The notes: generated by a model from the sequence alone, not told the origin. DNA of 64,000 nucleotides from Janibacter alkaliphilus (GCF_013408565.1 NZ_JACBZX010000001.1:3224001-3288000); one strand, 5' to 3'. Counted from the first letter of the stretch, positions 24,849 through 34,967 are shown. Numbers and translations are program-made.

Positions 24849-26969
24849 TCAGCCGTCGTCGCGGGCGTGCCGCAGCACCATGACCGCGCGGGAGTGGATC
24901 TCCACCTCGGCGCCGGCCGCGACGCGCGTGGACCCGTCGGCGACCGTTTCGCTGACCGTGTCCACCTCCACGCTCCACTCCTGCCCGTAGTTCGCCGGGG
25001 GCAGGGTGAAGGTGGCCGCCTCGCTGCCACCGTTGAAGAGCATGAGGAAGTCGTCGTCGACGACCCGGCGACCCCGCTCGTCCGGCTCCGGGATCGCCTG
25101 CCCGTTGAGGTAGACCATGAGCGAGTCCGCGGACCCCTCGCCCCACATGCCGTCCTGCATGTGGGTGGCGTCCGGCCGGAACCACTCGATGTCGCCCATC
25201 TCGGACTCGCCGCCGTGGTCGGCGCGGCCGGCGAAGAAGCGCCGCCGCCGGAAGACCGGGTGGTCGTTGCGCAGCGCCACCACCGAGCGGGTGAAGGCGA
25301 GCAGCCCGCGCTCCTGCTCGTCGAGCTCCCAGTCCACCCAGGCGATCTCGTTGTCCTGGCAGTAGACGTTGTTGTTGCCCTCCTGGGTGCGCGAGATCTC
25401 GTCGCCGTGGGCGAGCATCGGCACGCCCTGGGAGAGCATGAGGGTGGCCAGGATGTTGCGCTGCTGCCGGGCGCGCAGCGCGTTGATCTCCGGGTCGTCG
25501 GTGGGCCCCTCGACGCCGCAGTTCCACGAGCGGTTGTGGCTCTCGCCGTCCTGGTTGTTCTCGCCGTTGGCCTCGTTGTGCTTCTCGTTGTAGGAGACGA
25601 GGTCGCGCAGGGTGAAGCCGTCGTGGGCGATGACGAAGTTGATCGAGGCGAAGGGGCGCCGCCCGGAGTGCTCGTAGAGGTCCGAGCTGCCGGTGAGCCG
25701 TGAGGCGAACTCGCCGAGGTCGGCGCCCTGCCCGCGCCAGTAGTCCCGCACCGTGTCGCGGTACTTGCCGTTCCACTCCGTCCACAGCGGCGGGAAGTTG
25801 CCGACCTGGTAGCCGCCGTCGCCGACGTCCCAGGGCTCGGCGATGAGCTTGACCTGGCTGATCACCGGGTCCTGCTGGATGAGGTCGAAGAAGGCGGAGA
25901 GCTTGTCCACCTCGTGGAACTGCCGGGCCAGGGTGGCGGCGAGGTCGAAGCGGAAGCCGTCGACGTGCATCTCGGTGACCCAGTAGCGCAGGCTGTCCAT
26001 GATCAGCTGCAGCACGTGGGGGCTGCGCATGAGCAGGCTGTTGCCGGTGCCGGTGGTGTCGTAGTAGTAGCGCTTGTCCTCGTCGACCAGCCGGTAGTAC
26101 GAGGCGTTGTCGATGCCGCGGAAGGCGAGCGTCGGGCCGAGGTAGTTGCCCTCGGCGGTGTGGTTGTAGACGACGTCGAGGATGACCTCGATGTCCGCGG
26201 CGTGCAGCGCCTTGACCATCGTCTTGAACTCGGCGACCTGCTCGCCGCGCTGCCCCGCGGCGTAGCCGTTGTGCGGGGCGAGGAAGCCGATCGTGTTGTA
26301 GCCCCAGTAGTTGCGCAGGCCCTGGTCCTGCAGCGAGGGGTCCTGGACGAACTGGTGCACCGGCAGCAGCTCGATCGCGGTGATCCCCAGCTCGGTGAGG
26401 TAGTCGATGATCGCCGGGTGGGCGATCGCCGCGTAGGTCCCGCGGATCTCCTCGGGCACCTCCGGGTGGGTCATCGTCAGACCCTTGACGTGCGCTTCGT
26501 AGATGACGCTGTCGTGGTACTCGTGCCGCGGCGGCCGGTCGTGGCCCCAGTCGAAGAAGGGGTTGATGACCACCGAGTACATCGTCTTGGCCAGGCTGTC
26601 CTCCTGGCTGCGCCTGCTCTTGTCGGCGAAGTCGTAGGAGTAGAGCGACTGGTCGTTGGTGATCTGCCCCTCGATCGCCTTGGCGTAGGGGTCCAGCAGC
26701 AGCTTGCTGGCGTCGAAGCGGTGCCCCTCGCTGGGCTTCCACGGGCCGTGCACGCGGTAGCCGTAGCGCTGACCGGGCTGGATCCCGGCGATGTAGCCGT
26801 GCCAGACGAAGGCGTCCACCTCGGTGAGGTCGTGGCGGGTCTCGCCGCCGTCATCGTCGATGAGGCAGAGCTCGACCCGGTCGGCGACCTCGGAGAAGAG
26901 GGCGAAGTTGACGCCGCTGCCGTCGTAGGTGGCCCCCAGGGGGTAGGGCTGGCCGGGCCAGATCTCCAC
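24849..26969 (-). CDS. glgX: glycogen debranching enzyme GlgX (GH13 isoamylase type)
   Basis: Cleaves alpha-1,6 branches of glycogen. The GTG start at 26969 (VEIWPGQPYPLGATYDGSG) is set by GAGGAG 5 bases upstream and gives 706 residues. In order: CBM48 domain (GVNFALFSEVADRVELCL), then the barrel with region I DVVYNHTAEGN, region II GFRFDLAATL (nucleophile), region III IAEPWDVG (acid/base) and region IV NFVIAHDGFTLRDL. The C-terminal beta domain ends with VMVLRHA. No other glycogen genes are adjacent. The 157-base gap to narK shows no gene. Confidence 0.96.
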   Translation of the reverse strand: MEIWPGQPYPLGATYDGSGVNFALFSEVADRVELCLIDDDGGETRHDLTEVDAFVWHGYIAGIQPGQRYGYRVHGPWKPSEGHRFDASKLLLDPYAKAIEGQITNDQSLYSYDFADKSRRSQEDSLAKTMYSVVINPFFDWGHDRPPRHEYHDSVIYEAHVKGLTMTHPEVPEEIRGTYAAIAHPAIIDYLTELGITAIELLPVHQFVQDPSLQDQGLRNYWGYNTIGFLAPHNGYAAGQRGEQVAEFKTMVKALHAADIEVILDVVYNHTAEGNYLGPTLAFRGIDNASYYRLVDEDKRYYYDTTGTGNSLLMRSPHVLQLIMDSLRYWVTEMHVDGFRFDLAATLARQFHEVDKLSAFFDLIQQDPVISQVKLIAEPWDVGDGGYQVGNFPPLWTEWNGKYRDTVRDYWRGQGADLGEFASRLTGSSDLYEHSGRRPFASINFVIAHDGFTLRDLVSYNEKHNEANGENNQDGESHNRSWNCGVEGPTDDPEINALRARQQRNILATLMLSQGVPMLAHGDEISRTQEGNNNVYCQDNEIAWVDWELDEQERGLLAFTRSVVALRNDHPVFRRRRFFAGRADHGGESEMGDIEWFRPDATHMQDGMWGEGSADSLMVYLNGQAIPEPDERGRRVVDDDFLMLFNGGSEAATFTLPPANYGQEWSVEVDTVSETVADGSTRVAAGAEVEIHSRAVMVLRHARDDG

Positions 26970-27126
26970 GGAACTCCTCGTTCGCTCTCGCATCAGGGCG
27001 ACCGAGACAGGGGTGAGCGCTCCCGCTCGGCGGAGGCCAACTCTACGTGCTGCGGCTTCGGACCCGAGAATCGTCAACGGGCGCAGCGGCGCCCGGCGAC
27101 GGGGCGGCAGGTCCGCCTCGGCCGGC

Positions 27127-28524
27127 TCAGCCGGGGCGCGGCGCCCCCGGGCGGGCGTAGCGCCACCAGGTGATGGCGACGCACATCACGGCCCAGGCGA
27201 CACCGATCCCGTAGAAGGCGACCGCCCCCACCGCGGTCACCCCGACACCGAAGAAGAAGGGACCGAAGGCGGCGATGGCCGCCGTCCAGCCGATCACCCC
27301 GCCGGCCTGGCGCCGCTCGAAGATCATCGGCATCTGCTTGAAGGTGGAGGCGTTGCCGATCCCGGAGAAGAGGAAGATCGCCAGCATCCCCCAGAGGAAC
27401 TGCGTGAACCCGCTCTCCAGCGCGGCGGCGGAGGAGGTGTCCGGGGTGAGCGTGGTCATCGTGAAGGCGATGGACCCGATGAGCCCGATCCCGGAGATCA
27501 GCGTCCACACCGCGCCGCCCATCCGGTCGGTCAGCGGCGAGAAGACCACCCGTGCGCCGGCGCCGACCAGCGGCCCGAGGAAGACGTAGGCGACCACGTC
27601 GGGGACGTCGTAGCCGGTCACCAGCACCTGTGCCTGCGCCCCGGTGCCGGAGACGATCTCCGGGTTGGACTCGCCGTAGAGGTTGGACATGAGCAGCCCG
27701 AACTGTGCCGACAGGCCGGAGAAGGTGCCGAAGGTCATGATGTAGAGCAGCGTCATCCACCAGGTGTCCTGGTTGCCGAAGATGTCGAACTGCTTGCGGA
27801 TGTTGGCCTCGACCGGCACCGAGCGCAGCATCGTCCAGGCCAGCACGGCGCCGACGAGCATCAGCGGGATCCAGACGAAGGCGGCGTTCTGGTACCAGAC
27901 CTCCTCGTTGGGCGCGCCGGCGACGGCCAGCGTCTGGCTGCCGCCGAAGACCGCCAGCGCACTGATCCCGATGAGGTAGGGGGTGAGCAGCTGCACCAGG
28001 GAGACCCCGAAGTTGCCCAGGCCGGCCTGCAGCCCGAGCGCCGTGCCCTGCATGCGCCGCGGGAAGAAGTAGCTCGTGCTCGGCATGAAGCCGGAGAAGG
28101 CGCCGCCGCCGATGCCGGCGAGGAAGGCCAGCACCATGAGCTCCCAGTAGGGCGCGGTGGGCTCCTGCACCCGCACGCCCCAGCCCAGCGTGGAGAAGAC
28201 CAGCAGCAGCGTGGTCAGGCTGACCATCTTGCGGGTGCCCATGATCGGCGGCAGCACCATCCAGACCAGCCGCAGCAGCCCGGCGGCCAGGCCGGGCATC
28301 GCAGCCATCCAGTACAGCTGGCTCTCGCTGAAGGTGTAGCCCAGCGCGTTGAGCTTGGGGATCACCGCGCTGGGCAGGAACCAGGCGACGAAGGCGAGGG
28401 TCAGGCAGAAGGTGGTGACCCACAGCGTGCGCCAGGCCAGGCCGGAGTCCCACGAGGCAGCGTCCTCCGGGTCCCACGACTCCAACCACTCGCGGCCGCG
28501 GGCGGCCTCCGGGGAGCTGCTCAT
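27127..28524 (-). CDS. narK: NarK-type nitrate/nitrite transporter (MFS)
   Basis: A 465-residue major facilitator transporter with about twelve membrane segments. The nitrate-family signatures are visible twice: GIGGGAFSGFMPSTSYFFP with the following GTALGLQAGLGNFGVS, and IFLFSGIGNASTFKQMPMIFERRQAGGVIGWTAAIAAFGPF. It imports nitrate and/or exports nitrite for the nitrate reductase encoded divergently. GGAGAC precedes ATG 28524. It shares the 234-base intergenic region with the regulator-nar operon. Confidence 0.95.
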   Translation of the reverse strand: MSSSPEAARGREWLESWDPEDAASWDSGLAWRTLWVTTFCLTLAFVAWFLPSAVIPKLNALGYTFSESQLYWMAAMPGLAAGLLRLVWMVLPPIMGTRKMVSLTTLLLVFSTLGWGVRVQEPTAPYWELMVLAFLAGIGGGAFSGFMPSTSYFFPRRMQGTALGLQAGLGNFGVSLVQLLTPYLIGISALAVFGGSQTLAVAGAPNEEVWYQNAAFVWIPLMLVGAVLAWTMLRSVPVEANIRKQFDIFGNQDTWWMTLLYIMTFGTFSGLSAQFGLLMSNLYGESNPEIVSGTGAQAQVLVTGYDVPDVVAYVFLGPLVGAGARVVFSPLTDRMGGAVWTLISGIGLIGSIAFTMTTLTPDTSSAAALESGFTQFLWGMLAIFLFSGIGNASTFKQMPMIFERRQAGGVIGWTAAIAAFGPFFFGVGVTAVGAVAFYGIGVAWAVMCVAITWWRYARPGAPRPG

Positions 28525-28758
28525 CAGACGGTCTCCATCTCGCGCAGGTGTTCCTTTTTATTCCTCTTAAGAGACTACGAGCGGCAGGCTACACGCCCGC
28601 GTCGAGGTCGGCGACCTCTGGCATCGACATCCTGTCGGGCGATTCAGATCGCTGATAGTTCGCCGATTTTCACCACATCGGTGTTGCCGAAGTCGGGTGA
28701 TCAGATGTCCGACGCGCAGTCGTAGTGAAATTCATCGTTATCTGGCACACTCCGGTGC
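28525..28758. promoter_or_regulatory. divergent narK / nar-operon control region
   Basis: A 234-base gap noticeably richer in A and T than its surroundings. It holds a perfect 10-bp palindrome CTCTTAAGAG at 28564-28573 next to an A/T-rich run, a TATCTG hexamer at 28739-28744 suitable as a -10 element for a nearly leaderless regulator message, and AAGGA upstream of narK. No FNR-like TTGAT-N4-ATCAA box is visible. Assignment of individual boxes is tentative. Confidence 0.55.
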
Positions 28759-29523
28759 GTGAGCACCTCTCCCCCACCCCCGCCCGACGAGGGCGTGGGT
28801 CTGCTGCGGTCCGCGGTCCGACGGGACATCGTGGACACCCTCGCCAACCTCCCCGAGGACGAGCGCGAGGAGGGGCTCAGCGCCCAGGAGCTGGCCGGGC
28901 TCGTCGGGCTGCACGTGACCACGGTCCGCTTCCACCTCGACCAGCTCGTCGACGGCCGCCTGCTCACCAGCCACCTGGCCCGCTCCCAGGGCGCCGGCCG
29001 CCCCGGCAAGAGGTACGCGGTGGCCCCCGGGAGCATCCGGGCCGCGGCCACCGAGGAGCACTACCAGGCGCTGGCCACGGTGCTCGCCGAGATGGTCGCC
29101 GGCCAGGACGAGGACGGCCAGCAGGTCACGCCCGAGTCCGCGGGGGCCGCGTGGGCCCGGCGGAACGCCCCGCGCCTGCTGCAGCAGCCGTCGCTGGAGG
29201 AGCCCGCCCGCTCCCCCGGCGCGTGGCTGAGCAAGGTCGGGCTGATGATCGACGTGCTGCGCGAGTGGGGCTACTCACCGACCCTGCGCACCGAGCAGGA
29301 GGGACGCAGCGTCGAGGTCGAGATCACCGGCTGCCCCTTCATCGAGCTGGCGCACAGCCAGCCCGAGGTGGTGTGCGGGATCCACCGCGGCCTCATGCGC
29401 GGCACCCTCGAGGTCTTCGGGGAGGACGACACCGAGCTGTCGTTGCAGCCCTTCGTCGGCCCGGACCGCTGCCTGGCGCACGTGACGACCCGGACCGGCT
29501 TCACCCGAGGAGGCACCCCATGA
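28759..29523 (+). CDS. COG2345-type winged-helix regulator, predicted Fe-S sensor, coupled to narG
   Basis: A 254-residue regulator. An N-terminal ArsR/MarR-like winged helix covers about residues 10-75 (LSAQELAGLVGLHVTTVRFHLDQLVDGRLL, then wing GAGRPGKRY). The C-terminal domain has cysteines in GCPFIELAHSQPEVVCGIHRGL (C-x13-C) and in DRCLAHV, 31 residues later. This is the pattern of SufR-like proteins, in which such residues ligate an iron-sulfur cluster. The stop overlaps the narG start (ATGA), so it is made with the nitrate reductase and probably controls narK and nar in response to oxygen or nitrogen oxides. Confidence 0.85.
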   Translation: MSTSPPPPPDEGVGLLRSAVRRDIVDTLANLPEDEREEGLSAQELAGLVGLHVTTVRFHLDQLVDGRLLTSHLARSQGAGRPGKRYAVAPGSIRAAATEEHYQALATVLAEMVAGQDEDGQQVTPESAGAAWARRNAPRLLQQPSLEEPARSPGAWLSKVGLMIDVLREWGYSPTLRTEQEGRSVEVEITGCPFIELAHSQPEVVCGIHRGLMRGTLEVFGEDDTELSLQPFVGPDRCLAHVTTRTGFTRGGTP

Positions 29524-32500
29524 CCCCCGCCCCGCACCGCCCCGACGCGTCCTCCGAGCAGCCCACGGCCGCGGGTCTGGACGGCCCGCTGTCCGAGGCG
29601 CTGGTCGGCACCCGCCGCTTCTTCACCCGCGCCGAGGTGTCGCCGGATCAGCGGAGCATGTACCTCCAGGGCGGCCGGTCCGGGGACTCCTTCTACCGGG
29701 ACCGCTGGAGCCACGACAAGGTGGTGCGCAGCACCCACGGGGTGAACTGCACCGGCTCGTGCTCCTGGAAGGTCTACGTCAAGGACGGGATCATCACCTG
29801 GGAGGCGCAGCAGACCGACTACCCCAGCACCGGCGCCGACCGGCCGGAGTACGAGCCCCGCGGCTGCCCGCGCGGCGCCGCCTTCTCCTGGTACACCTAC
29901 TCGCCGACCCGGGTGCGCTACCCGTACGTGCGCGGGGTGCTGCTGGAGATGTACCGCGAGGCCAGGGCCCGCTACGGCGACCCCGTGGTCGCCTGGGGGT
30001 CGATCGTCCAGGACCCCGAGCAGGCGCGCCGCTACAAGAGCGCCCGGGGCAAGGGCGGGCTGGTCCGCGCCAGCTGGGACGAGGCCAGCGAGATGATCGC
30101 CGCGGCGCACGTCTACACGATCAAGCGGTGGGGACCGGACCGGATCGCCGGCTTCTCCCCCATCCCGGCGATGTCCCCGGTCTCCTACTCCTCCGGGGCC
30201 CGCTTCCACGAGCTCATCGGCGCCCCGATGCTCTCCTTCTACGACTGGTACGCCGACCTGCCGAACGCCTCGCCGCAGATGTTCGGCGACCAGACCGACG
30301 TGCCCGAGTCCGGGGACTGGTGGGACGCCGGCTACCTCATCATGTGGGGCTCGAACGTGCCGCTGACCCGCACCCCGGACGCCCACTGGATGACCGAGGC
30401 GCGCTACCGCGGGCAGAAGGTGGTGGCGGTCGCCCCGGACTACGCGGAGAACGTGAAGTTCGCCGACGAGTGGGTGGCCAGCGCGCCGGGGACCGACGGC
30501 GCCCTGGCGATGGCCATGGGCCACGTCGTGCTCCGCGAGTTCTTCGCCGACCGGCAGGTCGACTTCTTCACCGGCTACAACCAGCAGTACACCGACCTGC
30601 CGCACCTGGTCTGCCTGGAGCAGGCCGACGACGGCACCTGGCGTCCCGGCAAGTTCCTCACTGCCGCCGAGCTCGACGGGCCGCAGCAGGAGACCGAGCA
30701 CGCAGCCTGGAAGCCGGTGGTCGTCGACGAGGTGACCGACGAGGTGGCAGTCCCGAACGGCTCGATCGGGCACCGGTTCGGCGAGCAGGACGCGGGACGC
30801 TGGAACCTCGAGCTCGGTGACCTGCGTCCCCGGCTCAGCCTCTACGGCAGCCCGGAGAGCGTCGCCGTGGCCCTCCCCCGGTTCGACAACCTCGACGGCG
30901 CCGCCCAGGACGAGGCCCGCGGGGTCCCGGTGCGTCGGGTGGGCGAGCACGTGGTCACCACCGTGCTGGACCTCGTGCTGGCTCACTACGGGGTCGGCCG
31001 CGAGGGGCTGCCCGGCGACTGGCCGAGCGGCTACGACGACCCGTCCGGTCCGGCCACCCCGGCCTGGGGGGCCGAGATCACCGGGGTGCCGGCCGAGCAG
31101 ATCACCCGGCTGGCGCGGGAGTGGGCGCAGAACGCCATCGATACCGGCGGTCGCGGGATGATCCTCATGGGCGCCGGCACCAACCACTGGTACCACTCGG
31201 ACCAGATCTACCGGGCCATGCTCGTGCTGACGACGATCACCGGGTGCCAGGGCCGCAACGGCGGCGGCTGGGCGCACTACGTGGGCCAGGAGAAGGTGCG
31301 CCCGATCATGGGCTTCCAGCACCTCGCCTTCGCCCTGGACTGGGTCCGCCCGCCGCGGCACATGAACCAGACCGCGTACTGGTACGTCAACACCAGCCAG
31401 TACCGCTACGACACCTTCTCCGCCGAGGAGGTCAACGGTCGTACCGGCGCCTTCGCCGGCCGCACCACGATGGACCTGCTGGCCCAGTCCGTGCGGCTGG
31501 GCTGGACCCCCTCCTACCCGCAGTTCGACCGCAGCTCCCTGGCGGTCGCCGACGAGGCCCGTGCGGCCGGTGTGCCGGTCGGCGAGCACGTGGCCCGGTC
31601 CCTGCAGGACGGCAGCCTGCGCTTCGCCATCGAGGACCCCGAGGCCCCGGAGAACCACCCGCGGATCCTGTCGCTGTGGCGGGCCAACCTCTTCGGCTCC
31701 TCGGCCAAGGGCAACGAGTACTTCCTCAAGCACCTGCTCGGCACCGACAACGCGGTCCGGGCGCAGCAGGCCGACCCCGGGCTGCGCCCGGTCGACGTGA
31801 CCTGGCCGGAGCAGGCCGCCGAGGGCAAGCTCGACCTGCTGCTCACCCTGGACTTCCGGATGACCAGCTCCACGCTGCTCTCCGACATCGTGCTGCCGGC
31901 GGCCACCTGGTACGAGAAGCACGACATCAACACCACCGACATGCACCCCTTCGTGCACTCCTTCAACCCGGCGATCGCGCCGCCGTGGCAGGCCCGCAGC
32001 GACTGGGAGACGTGGAAGACGATCGCCGAGCGCTTCTCGCAGATGGCCACCGACCACCTCGGCACCCGCTCCGACGTCGTCGCCAAGCCGCTGTGGCACG
32101 ACACCCCCGAGGCGATGGCCACGGTGCACGGCCGGGTGCGGGACTGGAAGCACGGCGAGTGCGAGCCGGTGCCCGGCAAGACCCTGCCGGTGATCGTCGA
32201 GGTCGAGCGCGACTACACCGCGGTGCACGCGCGGATGACCTCGATCGGACCGCTGCTGGAGAAGGTGGGGATGGTCACCAAGGGCGTCGCCTACGACGTC
32301 GCCCGCGAGGTGGAGATCCTCGGTCGGCGCAACGGCCTGGTCCGGGGCGGCCCGACCGCCGGGCGACCGCGGCTGGAGACCGACGTGCAGTTCGCCGACT
32401 CGATCATGCACCTGTCGGCGACCTGCAACGGGCACCTGGCGACCCAGGGCTTCCGCACCCTGGAGCAACGCACCGGCACCCGGCTGCACGACCTCGCGGC

Positions 32501-33242
32501 CGAGCACGAGGGCAAGCAGATCACCTTCGCCGACACCCAGGCCGCGCCGGTGCCGGTGATCACCTCACCAGAGTGGTCCGGCAGCGAGTCCGGGGGGCGG
32601 CGCTACTCCCCCTTCACGATCAACATCGAGCGGCACAAGCCCTTCCACACCCTCACCGGTCGGCAGCAGCTCTACGTCGACCACGACTGGATGCTCGGGA
32701 TGGGCGAGGCGCTGCCGACCTACCGGCCGCCGCTGAACATGACCCGCCTCTTCGGCGAGGCCCCGGTCGGCGAGCGCTCCGAGCTGGGTGTCTCGGTGCG
32801 CTACCTCACCCCGCACAACAAGTGGTCGATCCACAGCGAGTACCAGGACAACCTCTTCATGCTCAGCCTCAGCCGAGGCGGGCAGACGGTGTGGATGTCG
32901 GACGTGGACGCGGCGAAGATCGGGGTCCGCGACAACGACTGGATCGAGGCGGTCAACCGCAACGGCGTCGTCGCGGCGCGGGCCGTGGTCAGCCACCGGA
33001 TGCCCGAGGGCACCGTCTACATGCACCACGCCCAGGACCGGCTCATCGACGTGCCGCTCACCGAGACCGACCAGCGGCGCGGCGGCATCCACAACAGCCT
33101 CACCCGGATCCTCGTCAAGCCCAGCCACATCATCGGCGGCTACGCCCAGCTGTCCTACTTCTTCAACTACATCGGTCCCACCGGCAACAACCGGGACGAG
33201 GTCACGATGATCCGCAGGCGCACCGCGCCGGTCACCTACTGA
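29520..33242 (+). CDS. narG: respiratory nitrate reductase alpha subunit
   Basis: Catalytic molybdenum subunit that reduces nitrate to nitrite on the cytoplasmic face. The 1240 residues match NarG length. The FS0 cluster ligands are His73, Cys77, Cys81 and Cys116 (STHGVNCTGSC, then RGCPRG). The segment SFYDWYADLPNASPQ contains the Asp that coordinates molybdenum in NarG. DQTDVPESGDWWDAGYLIMWGSNVPLTRTPDAH and the C-terminal YMHHAQDR and GGYAQLSYFFNYIGPTG segments are classic. GAGGAGGCACCCC precedes ATG 29520. No Tat signal is seen, as expected for a cytoplasmic NarG. Confidence 0.98.
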   Translation: MTPAPHRPDASSEQPTAAGLDGPLSEALVGTRRFFTRAEVSPDQRSMYLQGGRSGDSFYRDRWSHDKVVRSTHGVNCTGSCSWKVYVKDGIITWEAQQTDYPSTGADRPEYEPRGCPRGAAFSWYTYSPTRVRYPYVRGVLLEMYREARARYGDPVVAWGSIVQDPEQARRYKSARGKGGLVRASWDEASEMIAAAHVYTIKRWGPDRIAGFSPIPAMSPVSYSSGARFHELIGAPMLSFYDWYADLPNASPQMFGDQTDVPESGDWWDAGYLIMWGSNVPLTRTPDAHWMTEARYRGQKVVAVAPDYAENVKFADEWVASAPGTDGALAMAMGHVVLREFFADRQVDFFTGYNQQYTDLPHLVCLEQADDGTWRPGKFLTAAELDGPQQETEHAAWKPVVVDEVTDEVAVPNGSIGHRFGEQDAGRWNLELGDLRPRLSLYGSPESVAVALPRFDNLDGAAQDEARGVPVRRVGEHVVTTVLDLVLAHYGVGREGLPGDWPSGYDDPSGPATPAWGAEITGVPAEQITRLAREWAQNAIDTGGRGMILMGAGTNHWYHSDQIYRAMLVLTTITGCQGRNGGGWAHYVGQEKVRPIMGFQHLAFALDWVRPPRHMNQTAYWYVNTSQYRYDTFSAEEVNGRTGAFAGRTTMDLLAQSVRLGWTPSYPQFDRSSLAVADEARAAGVPVGEHVARSLQDGSLRFAIEDPEAPENHPRILSLWRANLFGSSAKGNEYFLKHLLGTDNAVRAQQADPGLRPVDVTWPEQAAEGKLDLLLTLDFRMTSSTLLSDIVLPAATWYEKHDINTTDMHPFVHSFNPAIAPPWQARSDWETWKTIAERFSQMATDHLGTRSDVVAKPLWHDTPEAMATVHGRVRDWKHGECEPVPGKTLPVIVEVERDYTAVHARMTSIGPLLEKVGMVTKGVAYDVAREVEILGRRNGLVRGGPTAGRPRLETDVQFADSIMHLSATCNGHLATQGFRTLEQRTGTRLHDLAAEHEGKQITFADTQAAPVPVITSPEWSGSESGGRRYSPFTINIERHKPFHTLTGRQQLYVDHDWMLGMGEALPTYRPPLNMTRLFGEAPVGERSELGVSVRYLTPHNKWSIHSEYQDNLFMLSLSRGGQTVWMSDVDAAKIGVRDNDWIEAVNRNGVVAARAVVSHRMPEGTVYMHHAQDRLIDVPLTETDQRRGGIHNSLTRILVKPSHIIGGYAQLSYFFNYIGPTGNNRDEVTMIRRRTAPVTY

Positions 33243-33269
33243 CCCTCGAGCCCAGGGAAGGACGCAGAC

Positions 33270-34967
33270 ATGCGCGTCATGGCACAGATGGCCATGGTCA
33301 TGAACCTCGACAAGTGCATCGGGTGCCACACCTGCTCGGTCACCTGCAAGCAGGCGTGGACCAACCGGTCCGGCACCGAGTACGTGTGGTTCAACAACGT
33401 CGAGACCCGGCCGGGCCTGGGCTACCCGCGGGGATACGAGGACCAGGAGGAGTGGCAGGGCGGCTGGACGCGGCGCCGCGACGGGCGGCTCACGCTGCGG
33501 GCCGGGGGCCGGCTGAAGAAGCTGCTCAACATCTTCTCCAACCCCAAGATGCCCAGCATCCACGACTACTACGAGCCGTGGACCTACGACTACGAGACGC
33601 TGCTCAACGCCCCCGCCCAGGACACCTTCCCGGTCGCCCGGCCCTACTCCATGCTCTCCGGGAAGCCGATCAACGTGCAGTGGTCGGCGAACTGGGACGA
33701 CGACCTCGGCGGAAGCGCCGAGCACGCCGTGGCCGACCCGATGCTCAAGGGCATCGAGGACAAGGTGAAGATGGAGTTCGACCAGACCTTCATGTTCTAC
33801 CTGCCGCGCATCTGCGAGCACTGCCTCAACCCCAGCTGCGCCGCCTCCTGCCCCTCCGGCGCGATCTACAAGCGCACCGAGGACGGCATCGTCCTCGTCG
33901 ACCAGGACCGCTGCCGCGGCTGGCGGATGTGCGTCACCGGCTGCCCGTACAAGAAGGTCTACTTCAACCACAAGACAGGCAAGGCGGAGAAGTGCACCTT
34001 CTGCTACCCCCGGGTGGAGGTGGGCATCCCCACCGTGTGCGCCGAGACCTGCGTGGGCCGGCTGCGCTACATCGGGATCATGCTCTACGACGCGGACCGG
34101 GTGCTGGAGGCGGCGTCGGTCGAGGACGAGAGCGGCCTCTACGAGGCGCAGCGCTCGGTCTTCCTCGACCCCTCCGACCCGGAGGTGGTGCGCGAGGCCG
34201 AGCGCGCCGGCATCCCCGAGGACTGGATGGAGGCGGCCCGCCGCTCCCCGGTGCGGCGCCTGATCAGCGACTACAAGGTCGCGCTGCCGCTGCACCCGGA
34301 GTACCGCACGATGCCGATGGTCTGGTACATCCCGCCGCTCTCCCCGGTGGTCGACGCCGTCTCCGGCAGCGGGCACGACGGCGAGGACAGCGACAACCTC
34401 TTCGCCGCCATCGAGACCCTGCGCATCCCGGTGGAGTACCTGGCCAACCTCTTCACCGCGGGCGACACCGCGCCGGTCGACGCGGTGCTGCGGCGGCTGG
34501 CGGCGATGCGCAGCTACATGCGCGACATCAACCTCGGGCGCGACCCGCAGGCGCGCATCCCGGAGGCGGTCGGGATGCGCGAGGAGGAGATGTACGAGAT
34601 GTTCCGCCTGCTGGCCCTGGCGAAGTACGACGAGCGGTACGTCATCCCGACGGCGCACGGCGAGCAGGCCCACTCGCTCGAGGAGCTGGCCACCGACTGT
34701 CCGGTCAGCGGCTTCGACGACGAGCTGCCCGAGACCAGCGGGCCCTTCGGCGAGGGCTCGGGACCCGGTGCCGGCCCCCCGGTAGCGGTGGAGAACTTCC
34801 GTATGCTGCAGGAGCGGCAGACCTCCGACGAGCTCGTCGGCGGGGGCCGCAAGACCGGCCGGGTCAACCTGCTCAACTGGGACGGGAAGGGGACCCCCGA
34901 CGGCCTCTTCCCGCGGGGGGACGAGGACGCTCCGGCCCGCCCCGGGCGCGGCGGTGAGCACCGATGA
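33270..34967 (+). CDS. narH: respiratory nitrate reductase beta subunit
   Basis: Electron-transfer subunit with four iron-sulfur clusters linking NarI haems to NarG. The cysteine clusters are CIGCHTCSVTC (residues 16-26), CEHCLNPSCAASCP, CRGWRMCVTGCP (the Trp marks the 3Fe-4S site) and CTFCYPRVEVGIPTVCAETC. At 565 residues it is about 50 longer than the E. coli protein. The extra length is at the C terminus, which is Gly/Pro-rich and ends in an Arg-rich tail. It starts 27 bases after narG with AGGGAAGGA upstream and ends overlapping narJ (ATGA). Confidence 0.98.
   Translation: MRVMAQMAMVMNLDKCIGCHTCSVTCKQAWTNRSGTEYVWFNNVETRPGLGYPRGYEDQEEWQGGWTRRRDGRLTLRAGGRLKKLLNIFSNPKMPSIHDYYEPWTYDYETLLNAPAQDTFPVARPYSMLSGKPINVQWSANWDDDLGGSAEHAVADPMLKGIEDKVKMEFDQTFMFYLPRICEHCLNPSCAASCPSGAIYKRTEDGIVLVDQDRCRGWRMCVTGCPYKKVYFNHKTGKAEKCTFCYPRVEVGIPTVCAETCVGRLRYIGIMLYDADRVLEAASVEDESGLYEAQRSVFLDPSDPEVVREAERAGIPEDWMEAARRSPVRRLISDYKVALPLHPEYRTMPMVWYIPPLSPVVDAVSGSGHDGEDSDNLFAAIETLRIPVEYLANLFTAGDTAPVDAVLRRLAAMRSYMRDINLGRDPQARIPEAVGMREEEMYEMFRLLALAKYDERYVIPTAHGEQAHSLEELATDCPVSGFDDELPETSGPFGEGSGPGAGPPVAVENFRMLQERQTSDELVGGGRKTGRVNLLNWDGKGTPDGLFPRGDEDAPARPGRGGEHR

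Noticed and set aside
28525..28758. FNR/ANR-type box controlling the nar genes
   Set aside because: No TTGAT-N4-ATCAA-like dyad could be found in the gap; the only clear palindrome is CTCTTAAGAG.
29271..32507. Minus-strand frame of over 1000 codons antisense to narG
   Set aside because: No recognisable domain; narG on the plus strand has all cofactor ligands.
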